The position numbers were made by a program, and so were the translations under genes. Shown here piece by piece: positions 54,535 through 63,501 of a stretch of 64,000 bases of DNA; position 1 is the first letter of the stretch; each line of letters begins with the position of its first letter. The stretch spans positions 1 through 64,000 of the forward strand of contig JBDWQJ010000006.1 in NCBI GenBank assembly GCA_039986595.1. The letters run 5' to 3'. Source of the DNA: Lentilitoribacter sp039986595. GTDB lineage: Bacteria; Pseudomonadota; Alphaproteobacteria; Rhizobiales; Rhizobiaceae. Under the pieces are notes generated by a model, which was not told where the DNA came from, did no database searches, and saw nothing but the letters and a program-made list of their open reading frames with translations.

Positions 54535-56064
54535 ATGAACGCCCAACAAGAAATACCCCAACCGGAAAAAATCGAGCTTTACGAAGCACGGAAGAAGATA
54601 TTTCCCAAGCGTGCAGAGGGTCAGTTTCGTCGTTTAAAATGGATCATAATGGCGGTCACATTATCTATCTATTATATCACCCCGTGGCTACGCTGGGATC
54701 GAGGTTCTCATGCGCCAGATCAAGCCGTTCTCATTGATATTGCTAATCGCAGGTTCTACGCATTCTTTATCGAAATTTGGCCGCAAGAGTTCTACTTTGT
54801 TGCCGGCATGCTCGTCATGGCGGGTGTCGGTTTGTTTCTCGTCACGTCTGTGATGGGCCGCGCTTGGTGTGGTTACACTTGTCCGCAAACTGTCTGGGTT
54901 GATCTATTCCTCGTTGTAGAGCGCTTTATCGAAGGTGATCGCAATGCACGAATGAAACTTGATAAAGCTCCCTATGGATTCGATAAACTTCGCAAACGCA
55001 TTATCAAGCATACTATTTGGCTTGCAATTGCAATTGGCACCGGCGGCGCATGGATTTTCTATTTCGCCGACGCACCAACGCTGCTTGTTGATTTCGTTAC
55101 ACTCCAAGCGCCTTATATCGCCTATGCCACCGTTGGTATTCTAACCGCGACCACCTATGTTTTTGGCGGCCATATGCGTGAACAGGTTTGTAATTACATG
55201 TGTCCATGGCCACGCATCCAAGCCGCTATGCTGGATGAGAGTTCACTTGTTGTCACCTATAATGATTGGCGCGGTGAACCCCGCACACATGGTAGCAAAA
55301 AGGCCAAGAAAGCAGAACTCACAGGTGGCGACTGCATCGATTGCATGGCGTGTGTAAATGTCTGTCCTGCCGGCATTGATATTCGTGATGGTCAGCAAAT
55401 GGAATGCATTACTTGCGCGCTTTGTATCGATGCATGTGATGACATCATGGGTAAGCTTGGCCGCGAAAAAGGTTTGATCTCCTATTCAACATTAGAAGAT
55501 TACAACACCAATATGGCGCTCGCCACCGATCCCGAAACGCTTAATCTTGATCCAAACAGAATCCGCAATAAAAACGGCTTCATCGACAAAATCAAACATT
55601 TCAATCCTAAAGTATTTTTACGCCCACGTACTGTGATTTATTTTGCGATCTGGGCATGTATGGGTCTTGGGCTACTTACTGCATTGTCTTTGCGGGATCG
55701 TTTGGGTGTCAACGTTCAACACGATAGAAATCCAGTATTCGTGCAGCTTAGTGATGGCGGCATCCGCAATGCTTACACAGTTAAGATCCTAAACATGATC
55801 CAGGAACCACGTTCCATTGTGCTTTCAATCGACGGTCTGGACGGCGCGGTCATGCAAATCAATGGTTTTGAAGATCGTGAAGCCAGAACATTCTTAATCA
55901 ATGTTGATCCGGATAAATTGCGAGAGTTGCGCGTGTTCATCAAGCAACCAAAAGACAATCTGGTTGCGGGCTCAACAGCATTTAAATTCATCGCAGAAGA
56001 CAGACAATCAAACGAACGTGACGTTTACAACGCTAATTTCGAAGCACCAGAGGCAGGAAAATAA
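54535..56064 (+). CDS. ccoG: CcoG (FixG/RdxA), Fe-S membrane protein of cbb3 assembly
   Basis: A 509-residue inner-membrane protein with about five helices, two 4Fe-4S ferredoxin-type clusters (CIDCMACVNVCP and CITCALCIDAC) and additional cysteine motifs GYTCPQ and YMCPW. It reduces copper for delivery to the oxidase. The ATG at 54535 starts the family-like MNAQQEIPQPEKIELYEARK; an upstream in-frame ATG overlapping ccoP is rejected. The C-terminal domain is Ig-like. Confidence 0.95.
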   Translation: MNAQQEIPQPEKIELYEARKKIFPKRAEGQFRRLKWIIMAVTLSIYYITPWLRWDRGSHAPDQAVLIDIANRRFYAFFIEIWPQEFYFVAGMLVMAGVGLFLVTSVMGRAWCGYTCPQTVWVDLFLVVERFIEGDRNARMKLDKAPYGFDKLRKRIIKHTIWLAIAIGTGGAWIFYFADAPTLLVDFVTLQAPYIAYATVGILTATTYVFGGHMREQVCNYMCPWPRIQAAMLDESSLVVTYNDWRGEPRTHGSKKAKKAELTGGDCIDCMACVNVCPAGIDIRDGQQMECITCALCIDACDDIMGKLGREKGLISYSTLEDYNTNMALATDPETLNLDPNRIRNKNGFIDKIKHFNPKVFLRPRTVIYFAIWACMGLGLLTALSLRDRLGVNVQHDRNPVFVQLSDGGIRNAYTVKILNMIQEPRSIVLSIDGLDGAVMQINGFEDREARTFLINVDPDKLRELRVFIKQPKDNLVAGSTAFKFIAEDRQSNERDVYNANFEAPEAGK

Positions 56065-56065
56065 C

Positions 56066-56557
56066 ATGATCAAAGCAGTTAAATCTTTTGTCGCACCAAC
56101 TGAATTTACAGGTTGGCATATGTTCACAATCATCTGCATGTTCTTCGGCACAATCATCACAGTCAATATGATTTTAGCTTTTAACGCGGGCTCCACATGG
56201 ACAGGTTTGGTTGTTAAAAATACCTATGTCGCCAGTCAAATCTTCAACGAAGAAACTGAAAAGCTAGAGCAACAACGCGCGTTAGGTTGGTCTTCTAATC
56301 TTGAATATAAAGATGAGCAGCTTCGCCTTAAGCTAACTGATAACAATGGTGCATTGATCTCAGGTGCAAAAATCACTGCAATGGTTGGCAACCCTGTCCA
56401 CGAAACAAATGATCACGTCGTCACTTTCACACAAATCGATGAATTCTATGTTGTGGAGAACAATCTCGAAAACGGTCTTTGGCAGATCGATCTAAAAGTA
56501 CAGGCAAAAGATGGATTAACTTGGAACAAAGCCGTTCGTCTCGTTGTTGGAGGGTAA
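56066..56557 (+). CDS. ccoH: FixH/CcoH, cbb3 oxidase assembly protein
   Basis: A 163-residue membrane-anchored periplasmic protein. The FTGWHMFTIICMFFGTIITVN helix region lies at about 14-38 and a C-terminal FixH beta domain follows (GWSSNLEYKDEQLRLKLTD). It is required for maturation of cbb3 oxidase. The ATG at 56066 is one base past the ccoG stop with GGCAGGAAA upstream; the longer open frame inside ccoG is not used. Confidence 0.95.
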   Translation: MIKAVKSFVAPTEFTGWHMFTIICMFFGTIITVNMILAFNAGSTWTGLVVKNTYVASQIFNEETEKLEQQRALGWSSNLEYKDEQLRLKLTDNNGALISGAKITAMVGNPVHETNDHVVTFTQIDEFYVVENNLENGLWQIDLKVQAKDGLTWNKAVRLVVGG

Positions 56558-56560
56558 CTC

Positions 56561-58822
56561 ATGTCTTGCTGCGCAGGTGACATTGCTGAAGAGCTTGGAT
56601 CTCAAGACTATCGCGAAACCTCGCGCCGGGAGGAGTATCTTCATTCCGGCCATGAGCTTAAATCTGGCAACACGAAATATGTGTTCTCTGTTGCCAATGT
56701 ACATTGTGGCTCCTGCATCAACATCATTGAAAAACAGCTTCGCAAACAAACAGGCATTACATCGGCTCGTGTTAATCTCACTTTGAAGCAGCTTGATTTA
56801 GAAGTTGATAAAAACGCAGATATCTTAAAGATCGTTGATCAGTTAGAAAAGCTCGGCTATCCGCCAACCCCGGTTGATTTAGGAGATCTAAGCGAGTTTA
56901 AACAAGAACAGCAAAGTGCAAAACTCATCCGTGCGCTTGCTGTTGCTGGCTTTGCAGCAGCGAACATCATGTTGTTATCAGTGTCAGTTTGGTCAGGGGC
57001 GGATGGAGAAACACGTAAACTATTCGAGCTAGTGTCAGCGTTGATTGCCATCCCCGCAATTTCATATTCAGGACAGGTGTTTTTTCGTTCTGCATATTCT
57101 GCACTTCGATTTGGTCATCTAAACATGGATGTTCCAATTTCGCTTGCGATCATTCTATCGCTCTTTATGAGCCTTTATGAAACATTCTATGGCTCTGGCG
57201 AAGCTTATTTCGACGCCGGCGTCATGCTATTATTTTTCCTTCTCATAGGCCGATATCTTGACCAAAAGATGCGCGAGAAAGCACGCAATTCTGTCTTTGC
57301 ACTGAGCAAAATCGCAGCCAAAGGTGCAAATCGCATTCTACCCGATGGTCAACTAACGTATATCCCAATCGATCAAGTTAAACCGGGAATGACAATGCGC
57401 ATTTTCCCAGGTGATCGCACCCCTGTTGATGGTGTGATGGTATCTGGCCAAACCGATCTTGACCGCTCATTAGTCAATGGTGAGAGTGATACCCATGCGC
57501 CAAAAATTGGCGAAGAAATTGAAGCGGGCGTTTTAAATCTAACCGGCGCAATTGATATCAAAGCATCAAAACCCGCTGATCAATCATTCCTATCTGAAGT
57601 CTCCAAGATGCTGGAAGCTGCGGAAAACTCTCGCATGACATATGTAAGCTTGGCCGACCGGATGGCGAAAATCTACGCGCCTGTGGTTCACATCTTTGCG
57701 CTTGTTGCATTCTTAATCTGGTTCTTTCTTGTCGGTGAGACATGGTATACCTCACTTAACATCGCAATTTCAGTACTGATTATTACATGCCCATGCGCAC
57801 TGGGTTTAGCAGTGCCCGTGACCAATGTAATCGCCGCCAATCAGCTTTTTAAAAATGGTATTTTAATGCGCGATGGCACAGCGTTAGAACGCGCTGCTGA
57901 AATCATCAAAATTGCATTTGATAAAACAGGGACACTAACATTTGGCACGCCAAAACTTGCAGAAAATGAGATTGAGAATTTAGGTGTGAAGACAAAGTCT
58001 TATCTTGAAGCACTCACTTCGCGCTCCTCACACCCGGCATCAAAAGCGATTGCAAATGAGCTACATGATGTTGTTCATACCGATGTATCTGATATCCGCG
58101 AATTAGCAGGTTTTGGTGTTGAAGGCATTGTTGATGGCAAGGTCATTCGTTTGGGTAGAGCATCATGGGTAAGTGAAATTGCAAGTGGTGAAACAAAATC
58201 CAGCGAGGATAAAATTTCATATGCGATTGAAGGAAATCCATTGGTGCAGTTTAGTCTGCACGAGACATTGCGGACAGATGCGCTTAAAGCACAGCGTTAC
58301 TTTGATGCAAACAATATTGAGGCTGAAATCCTATCAGGTGATGGCCAACAAGCTGTTGCAAAAGTTGCTCAACACCTTGGAATAAATGAGTGGAAAGCAG
58401 GTCTAAAGCCTGCAGATAAACATGCGCATTTACAAAATCTGGAAAGCAAAAACATTCCAACAATGATGGTGGGTGACGGCCTTAATGATGCACCATCTCT
58501 TGCTGCAGCGCATGTTTCCATGGCACCAGCAAGCGCATGTGAAGTGGGTCGGCAAGCGGCAGACTTCATTTTCACCAACGACAGCCTCAACGCTGTACCC
58601 TACACTATCAGCACAGCACAAAAGGCAAAGCGCATTATCAAGCAGAATTTCGGCATTGCCATTGCATACAACACAATTGCAATTCCGCTTGCATTCTTAG
58701 GTTTCATCACCCCTTTAATTGCCGCTATTGCTATGTCAGCATCTTCAATTATAGTCGTGCTAAACAGTTTACGATTGTCTTTGCATGACATGAAAGAAGT
58801 AGAAACAGAGTTATCAAAATGA
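56561..58822 (+). CDS. ccoI: Copper-transporting P-type ATPase CcoI (FixI)
   Basis: A 753-residue P1B-type ATPase that moves copper for assembly of the oxidase. The N-terminal metal-binding domain has C49-x2-C52 (HCGSC), and there is an extra CC pair at residues 3-4. The membrane metal site is C410-P411-C412, the phosphorylation site D454 in FDKTGT, and GDGLNDAPSL is the hinge motif. It follows ccoH after three bases and overlaps ccoS by four (ATGA). Confidence 0.97.
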   Translation: MSCCAGDIAEELGSQDYRETSRREEYLHSGHELKSGNTKYVFSVANVHCGSCINIIEKQLRKQTGITSARVNLTLKQLDLEVDKNADILKIVDQLEKLGYPPTPVDLGDLSEFKQEQQSAKLIRALAVAGFAAANIMLLSVSVWSGADGETRKLFELVSALIAIPAISYSGQVFFRSAYSALRFGHLNMDVPISLAIILSLFMSLYETFYGSGEAYFDAGVMLLFFLLIGRYLDQKMREKARNSVFALSKIAAKGANRILPDGQLTYIPIDQVKPGMTMRIFPGDRTPVDGVMVSGQTDLDRSLVNGESDTHAPKIGEEIEAGVLNLTGAIDIKASKPADQSFLSEVSKMLEAAENSRMTYVSLADRMAKIYAPVVHIFALVAFLIWFFLVGETWYTSLNIAISVLIITCPCALGLAVPVTNVIAANQLFKNGILMRDGTALERAAEIIKIAFDKTGTLTFGTPKLAENEIENLGVKTKSYLEALTSRSSHPASKAIANELHDVVHTDVSDIRELAGFGVEGIVDGKVIRLGRASWVSEIASGETKSSEDKISYAIEGNPLVQFSLHETLRTDALKAQRYFDANNIEAEILSGDGQQAVAKVAQHLGINEWKAGLKPADKHAHLQNLESKNIPTMMVGDGLNDAPSLAAAHVSMAPASACEVGRQAADFIFTNDSLNAVPYTISTAQKAKRIIKQNFGIAIAYNTIAIPLAFLGFITPLIAAIAMSASSIIVVLNSLRLSLHDMKEVETELSK

Positions 58823-58956
58823 ATCTAATTTTATTGTTATTACCTGTCGCATTGCTTCTTGGCTTTTTGGGATTATGTGCGTTTTTCTGGAGTTTAAAAT
58901 CCGGTCAGTATGATGACCCGGAAGGTGCAGCACAACGCATTTTAAATGACGACTAG
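58819..58956 (+). CDS. ccoS: cbb3 oxidase maturation protein CcoS (FixS)
   Basis: A 45-residue protein: one N-terminal hydrophobic helix (LILLLLPVALLLGFLGLCA, residues 3-21), then FWSLKSGQYDDPEGAAQRIL and an acidic end. The DDPEGxAxRIL tail is diagnostic. It ends the cco block and its ATG overlaps the ccoI stop. It is needed to insert haem b and copper into CcoN. Confidence 0.95.
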   Translation: MNLILLLLPVALLLGFLGLCAFFWSLKSGQYDDPEGAAQRILNDD

Positions 58957-58999
58957 TTCTTTTTGTTGAACTTACCATTACCGAATTCGCCAAATGATG

Positions 59000-59028
59000 T
59001 CTCAATTTGAGAACCGTTACAATTGTAA
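59000..59028. promoter_or_regulatory. Two adjacent palindromes upstream of the Dlt-like operon
   Basis: TCTCAA-T-TTGAGA (59000-59012) and TTACAATTGTAA (59017-59028) are perfect palindromes four bases apart, in the 216-bp gap between ccoS and the adenylation-enzyme gene. They lie about 150 bases before its start. They look like regulator sites, but I cannot assign a protein to either. Confidence 0.4.
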
Positions 59029-59172
59029 ACAAATCCAGCATCAAAAATTAAATCTCCTACCGTATAAGTACCATGAAAATTACGGGGTTAGTGCGCGCTG
59101 CATGCCGATATAGGCACGTGTTCAAACGTGAAATCTGCGCGACACTAAGATATGTGGGGAGGTCTGCTTTTA

Positions 59173-60750
59173 ATGAGCGAAGAATTCAATATTTCAAACG
59201 CGTTTTATAAAACCGCGACACAAAATCCTATGGGCACAGCTCTAGTATGCGATGGCAAAACCCTCACCTATGGTGAAATTTGGAGCGATGCGTCAAAACT
59301 TGCGAGTTATTTAGAGCCGCATTTAAAAAACAAGCGCGTTGGGGTTTTGGGTTCACGTAGCGCCATGGCCTATATTGGTATCATCGGCGCGGCGGCCTCG
59401 GGCGCAACATATGTTCCACTTAACATGAAATGGCCTGAAGAACGTCTCATTGCAATCTTTAACCAGCTCGAATTAGATGCAGTGATTGTCGATAAATTCG
59501 GCGCAAAACTCATGACCGAAGCTGTAAAAACACACGCGCCAAAAATCATCATTTCAAGTGATGATGCACTCAATGACGATGACATTGTAAAATTGTCAGA
59601 TTTACCAAATAAGCATATTGCAGAACCTGTGCAACGCTCGCCGGAAGAACTTGGCTATATCATCTTCACATCTGGCACCACCGGAATGCCAAAGGGCGTG
59701 ATGATCTCAAATTCATCGCTCAACATCTATCTTGATGAAGCCCATGAATGGTGCGATTTAAATGCCGATGATCGTGTTGCAGAAGCGCACGACCTGACAT
59801 TTGATCTAAGCGTGCATAACATGTTCCTCGCTTGGCGCGCAGGTAGTGCGCTATATATCATGAGCCAGTTGGATATGATGGCGCCGCAAGCGTTTGTGCG
59901 CAAACATGAGATTACCGTGTGGCTTTCAGTGCCCACAATTGTCAACAATGTACGGCGTGCTAATCGTTTGGGACCAAATCTGTTCCCAAGTCTTCGCCTG
60001 TCTATGTTCTGCGGTGAACCCCTGCCAATTGCAACAATTAAAGCTATGCAGGAAGCAGCACCCAACGCACGTATTGAAAATATTTACGGTCCGACGGAAT
60101 GCACAATCGTTTGTTCACGCCAAACCGTGACGAACCCGCCTTTGGTCACAGAACAACGTGATATTCTTGCTATTGGTCGCGAGTTCTCAAATACCAAAAT
60201 GCTAATCTGCGACGAAGAAGGCAAGGTATTGCCTGACGGTAAGATGGGCGAAATCGCGCTTGAAAGTGCAAAACTTGCTGATGGATATTTCAAAGCTGAA
60301 GAGCAGACAAAGAAGGCTTTCCGTAAAGTCGATGGACAGCGTTTGTATTACACTGGTGATTTAGGTTACCGCGATGAAAATGGCGTGCTGCACTATATGG
60401 GCCGCACGGATAATCAGATTAAAATGAAGGGCAATCGTATTGAGCTTGAAGAGGTTGATACGCATTTGCGCAAAGCTGCGGGAACAGAACTTGCTGCGAT
60501 CGTTGCGTGGCCAATTTTAGAAGGCATACCGCAAGGTCTGGTTGGATTTGCAATTGAAAATGGTAAAACTGCTGAAGAAATCCAAATGGCGATGAAGAAA
60601 TCACTGCCGTTATACATGGTGCCAAGCAAAATCCACATCCTTGCAGATATGCCGCGCAACACGAGTGATAAGATCGACCGAAAGGCATTGCGTGAACGTT
60701 TGGATAATCCACCAGCGAATGAAACGATTAAACTAGAAGAGGCATCTTAA
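59173..60750 (+). CDS. Amino acid adenylation enzyme (DltA/AlmE-like)
   Basis: A 525-residue stand-alone adenylation domain of the ANL superfamily. The core motifs are the phosphate loop TSGTTGMPKG (from about 165), the YGPTECT loop, YTGDLGYRDENG, KMKGNRIELEEV and the C-terminal lysine in NTSDKIDRKAL. There is no condensation or thiolation domain. The separate carrier protein at 62250 and the MBOAT-like protein between them indicate an activate-load-transfer system like DltA-DltC-DltB or AlmE-AlmF-AlmG. The amino acid is unknown. Start: the ATG at 59173 with GGGGAGG ten bases upstream, preferred over an upstream in-frame ATG. Confidence 0.88.
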   Translation: MSEEFNISNAFYKTATQNPMGTALVCDGKTLTYGEIWSDASKLASYLEPHLKNKRVGVLGSRSAMAYIGIIGAAASGATYVPLNMKWPEERLIAIFNQLELDAVIVDKFGAKLMTEAVKTHAPKIIISSDDALNDDDIVKLSDLPNKHIAEPVQRSPEELGYIIFTSGTTGMPKGVMISNSSLNIYLDEAHEWCDLNADDRVAEAHDLTFDLSVHNMFLAWRAGSALYIMSQLDMMAPQAFVRKHEITVWLSVPTIVNNVRRANRLGPNLFPSLRLSMFCGEPLPIATIKAMQEAAPNARIENIYGPTECTIVCSRQTVTNPPLVTEQRDILAIGREFSNTKMLICDEEGKVLPDGKMGEIALESAKLADGYFKAEEQTKKAFRKVDGQRLYYTGDLGYRDENGVLHYMGRTDNQIKMKGNRIELEEVDTHLRKAAGTELAAIVAWPILEGIPQGLVGFAIENGKTAEEIQMAMKKSLPLYMVPSKIHILADMPRNTSDKIDRKALRERLDNPPANETIKLEEAS

Positions 60751-60752
60751 AC

Positions 60753-62225
60753 ATGGCTTCGACTGAAACTCTTCAAACGCCAGAGATTGAATATTCTCCG
60801 TTAAAATGGCGACGCGCATGGCTCACTATGGATAAAAATCCAGTGGCCATTGAATTTGCGAAGACAAATTTGGGCGTATTTATCTTGCATGTAGGGTTTA
60901 TTCTCGCCCTTGCTGCATCTGGACAATTATCAAATGCAGCGCTGGTTATGGTCTCCGCTACATTGGGTGCCATAGCGCTCGCTCCTCACCGCCGAATTGA
61001 ACTCTTGGTTGGCGCATCCATATTATACGTAATCTTACGACCGTTTCGAATTGACGGCTGGACAACTGCTGTTAATTTGAAATCCCAGATTATCGAGGCC
61101 TCTCCATATCTGTTGCAGATCCCAGCGGTTATCTTATTTCTGCTGTTCTCTGCGCTCTATTTGAAGGCAATGCGATGGGAGAAGACAAAACACTTTGCAA
61201 AACGGCCGGTAACAAGTCTATTTCTGATTTGGTCGGTATTTTTGGCCACAGCGGTCGCGTTGCCTCAAGGTTCGCTAGTCGGCGCTTATATGTGGACTTT
61301 CGTTGGCGTTATGGTGTCTGCAATTTGGTTCTTAGGCTATGCAGCAGTTGATGAAAAAGCCAAAGTCAAAACGCCGCTCATAGCAAAAGCTGGTATGATG
61401 CGCCCAATTTGGGGTGGTGGATCGACACCTATTGGCAAAGGTTTTGGTTATCTCAATAAATTTGACGCTAAAGATGCCGATGAACTTGCTGTCACACGAT
61501 TAAAAGCCGTTAAACTCGTCGTTTGGGGTGCTTTGTTAGCAGGCCTTTGGTTTGTGATGGAGCATGTCGCTCGTAACGTGCTTGAAATACCTACTCTATT
61601 AAATTCGATCTTAGCAACCGCTGAAGGTACAACAACCGTTGGCATGAGTTGGATTAGCTTAATCTATGACTATCTTCTGGATCTGGTTATCATTGCCGTT
61701 TGGGGCCATATGATTGTGGCAGTCATCCGGATGATAGGCTACCGCATCCCACGTAATACACGTAATCCATTGGCCTCGCGCACTTTAGCTGAATTCTGGA
61801 ACCGCTATTATTTCTACCACAAAGAGCTTTTGGTCGATTTCTTTTTCTACCCTGCTTTCATTAGGTATTTTAAAAAGTCACCAAAATTGCGGATAGCTTT
61901 TGCAACATTTTGTGCAGCGGGTGCCGGTAATTACCTATTCCATGCAGCACGAGATACGCATATCTTTGCAAATAGTACAATCATTGAAGGATTGGCAATG
62001 CATCAGTCCGCTTGGGTGTACTTCCTAGCACTGACTGTTGGGCTCATTTTTTCGCAGCTCAATCCCTACAAGATCAAACCAGAACATGGCTTCTTTTGTC
62101 ACAGTGTGCTGACGCGCATAAATGTTTGCGCCTTCTTCTGCCTGATCAATGTTTTTGGTGATTTCACAACTGTTGGCACCTTGGCTGAACGTAGCCAATT
62201 CATATCAAGCCTATTCTTTTTCTAA
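60753..62225 (+). CDS. MBOAT-like membrane acyltransferase
   Basis: A 490-residue inner-membrane protein with about 10 or 11 hydrophobic segments. The segment RTLAEFWNRYYFYHKELLVDFF at about 340-362 resembles the FW-R-(W/Y) motif of membrane-bound O-acyltransferases, and H397 in GNYLFHAARD is placed like their catalytic histidine. It is more divergent than ordinary DltB or AlgI, so the assignment rests partly on context: it lies two bases after the adenylation gene and 24 bases before the carrier protein. It would transfer the activated group from the carrier across or onto an envelope glycolipid (inference). Confidence 0.65.
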   Translation: MASTETLQTPEIEYSPLKWRRAWLTMDKNPVAIEFAKTNLGVFILHVGFILALAASGQLSNAALVMVSATLGAIALAPHRRIELLVGASILYVILRPFRIDGWTTAVNLKSQIIEASPYLLQIPAVILFLLFSALYLKAMRWEKTKHFAKRPVTSLFLIWSVFLATAVALPQGSLVGAYMWTFVGVMVSAIWFLGYAAVDEKAKVKTPLIAKAGMMRPIWGGGSTPIGKGFGYLNKFDAKDADELAVTRLKAVKLVVWGALLAGLWFVMEHVARNVLEIPTLLNSILATAEGTTTVGMSWISLIYDYLLDLVIIAVWGHMIVAVIRMIGYRIPRNTRNPLASRTLAEFWNRYYFYHKELLVDFFFYPAFIRYFKKSPKLRIAFATFCAAGAGNYLFHAARDTHIFANSTIIEGLAMHQSAWVYFLALTVGLIFSQLNPYKIKPEHGFFCHSVLTRINVCAFFCLINVFGDFTTVGTLAERSQFISSLFFF

Positions 62226-62249
62226 AATAATAAAACACGAGGACTAACT

Positions 62250-62486
62250 ATGACACAATCAATACATGATGTTGTTAAATCTATGATGACCGCGCGCGGC
62301 AACACACAAGACCTCAGCATGGATGAACCTATTTTCACGAGCGGTTTATTAGATAGCCTAGCTGCAACTGAACTTATGATGACACTTGAAAGCGATTTCG
62401 GCATCGACCTAGCAGATGCTGATTTTGATATCTCAAAACTCGACACTTTAGCCGAGCTTGAAGGTTTAATTTCTCAAACGGCGTAG
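62250..62486 (+). CDS. Acyl/aminoacyl carrier protein (DltC-like)
   Basis: A 78-residue acidic four-helix carrier. The phosphopantetheine serine is S36 in GLLDSLAATEL. It ends with the DFDISKLDTLAELEGLI helix. It is a separate protein, not the housekeeping AcpP, because it sits third in an operon with an adenylation enzyme and a membrane transferase. SD CGAGGA precedes the ATG at 62250. Confidence 0.88.
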   Translation: MTQSIHDVVKSMMTARGNTQDLSMDEPIFTSGLLDSLAATELMMTLESDFGIDLADADFDISKLDTLAELEGLISQTA

Positions 62487-62570
62487 ATTATAAGTTCAAA
62501 GCTCACACATAAGTGATGTGATATTCCGCCGCTAAAATAGGCAAAACACCGATCCTTTGCTAACCTGTCA

Positions 62571-62600
62571 CCTGAGGAACAAATTACACTCAGGGCGGAG
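62571..62600 (+). promoter_or_regulatory. Hairpin next to the ribosome binding site of the DUF1194 gene
   Basis: CCTGAG (62571-62576) and CTCAGG (62589-62594) are inverted around a 12-base loop. The right arm touches the GGGCGGAG Shine-Dalgarno region (62593-62600) that serves the TTG start at 62607. The short stem and large loop make it weak. Confidence 0.25.
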
Positions 62601-62606
62601 AACCGG

Positions 62607-63338
62607 TTGAAACAATTATATAAAATCGTTTTCTGCGCGGCTTATGTTTTGGTCGCGCATTTTTCTATCTCAAGTGCAATAGCTCAAGATGTTGACCTTG
62701 AACTTGTGTTAGCAATGGACGCATCGGGCAGCATTAGCGAGCATGAATATATGCTGCAACTAAACGGAACGGCTGACGCATTTTTAGACACTAATATTCA
62801 AGCCGCAATCACATCAGGACCACGCGGCAAAATTGCCGTTGCAATTGTGTTATGGTCAGATGCTGCATTTCCCAAAGCAAATAGCGGTTGGCATATCTTA
62901 GATGACGAAGCATCCATCACCGCGTTTTCTAATATGATACGCACTTTCAATTTAACCGCTGACAACAAAATGGGCACAAACGGCGGTGGCACGGGCATTG
63001 GCGCAGGCGTTGCGGAAGCAATTAGATTGATCCGTGAGAATAATATTGAAAGTGAAAGGCAGGTGGTTGATGTCTCAGGTGACGGCACGGAAACTGACTT
63101 TTGGTTCACTCGAAAAACCATCATGATGCCAGACGCAAAACTGCTTGCGCAAATTAATGATGTGACGATAAACGGCCTACCCATTATCACACGCGATCAT
63201 CCAAACCTTGATCAATACTATCGCGAAAATGTTATATTTGGCCCTGGGTCATTCATTGAAAAAGCCACCAGCTTTGATGATTTTGCGCGTGCTATTCGGC
63301 AGAAACTGTTTAGAGAGATCGCGCAGCCGATCGGTTAA
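62607..63338 (+). CDS. Secreted DUF1194/VWA-domain protein
   Basis: A 243-residue periplasmic protein. A signal peptide covers about 1-27 (hydrophobic core VFCAAYVLVAHFSIS, cleavage near AIA-Q), and the mature part is a von Willebrand factor A-like domain with the metal-site motif MDASGSIS and VDVSGDGTETD. This is the DUF1194 family, common in alphaproteobacteria, function unknown. TTG start at 62607 with GGGCGGAG upstream. It follows the Dlt-like trio after 120 bases on the same strand, possibly as a separate unit. Confidence 0.85.
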   Translation: MKQLYKIVFCAAYVLVAHFSISSAIAQDVDLELVLAMDASGSISEHEYMLQLNGTADAFLDTNIQAAITSGPRGKIAVAIVLWSDAAFPKANSGWHILDDEASITAFSNMIRTFNLTADNKMGTNGGGTGIGAGVAEAIRLIRENNIESERQVVDVSGDGTETDFWFTRKTIMMPDAKLLAQINDVTINGLPIITRDHPNLDQYYRENVIFGPGSFIEKATSFDDFARAIRQKLFREIAQPIG

Positions 63339-63501
63339 AACGAGAATACTTAAAAAGTAGGCGCCAAAACGCGCGCAGCAGACCCATTCCATCCATGATA
63401 GCTGTTTATTGGTGTTGATATCCCTTGTTTATACGAGAATTTAAACTACATATGCCGCAACTTTTAATTTCATAAATATTTTGATTTGGAGGCTTTTTGT
63501 C

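Noticed and set aside
60084..60293. Antisense frames in the adenylation gene
   Set aside because: They overlap conserved A-domain motifs on the sense strand and have no start signals.
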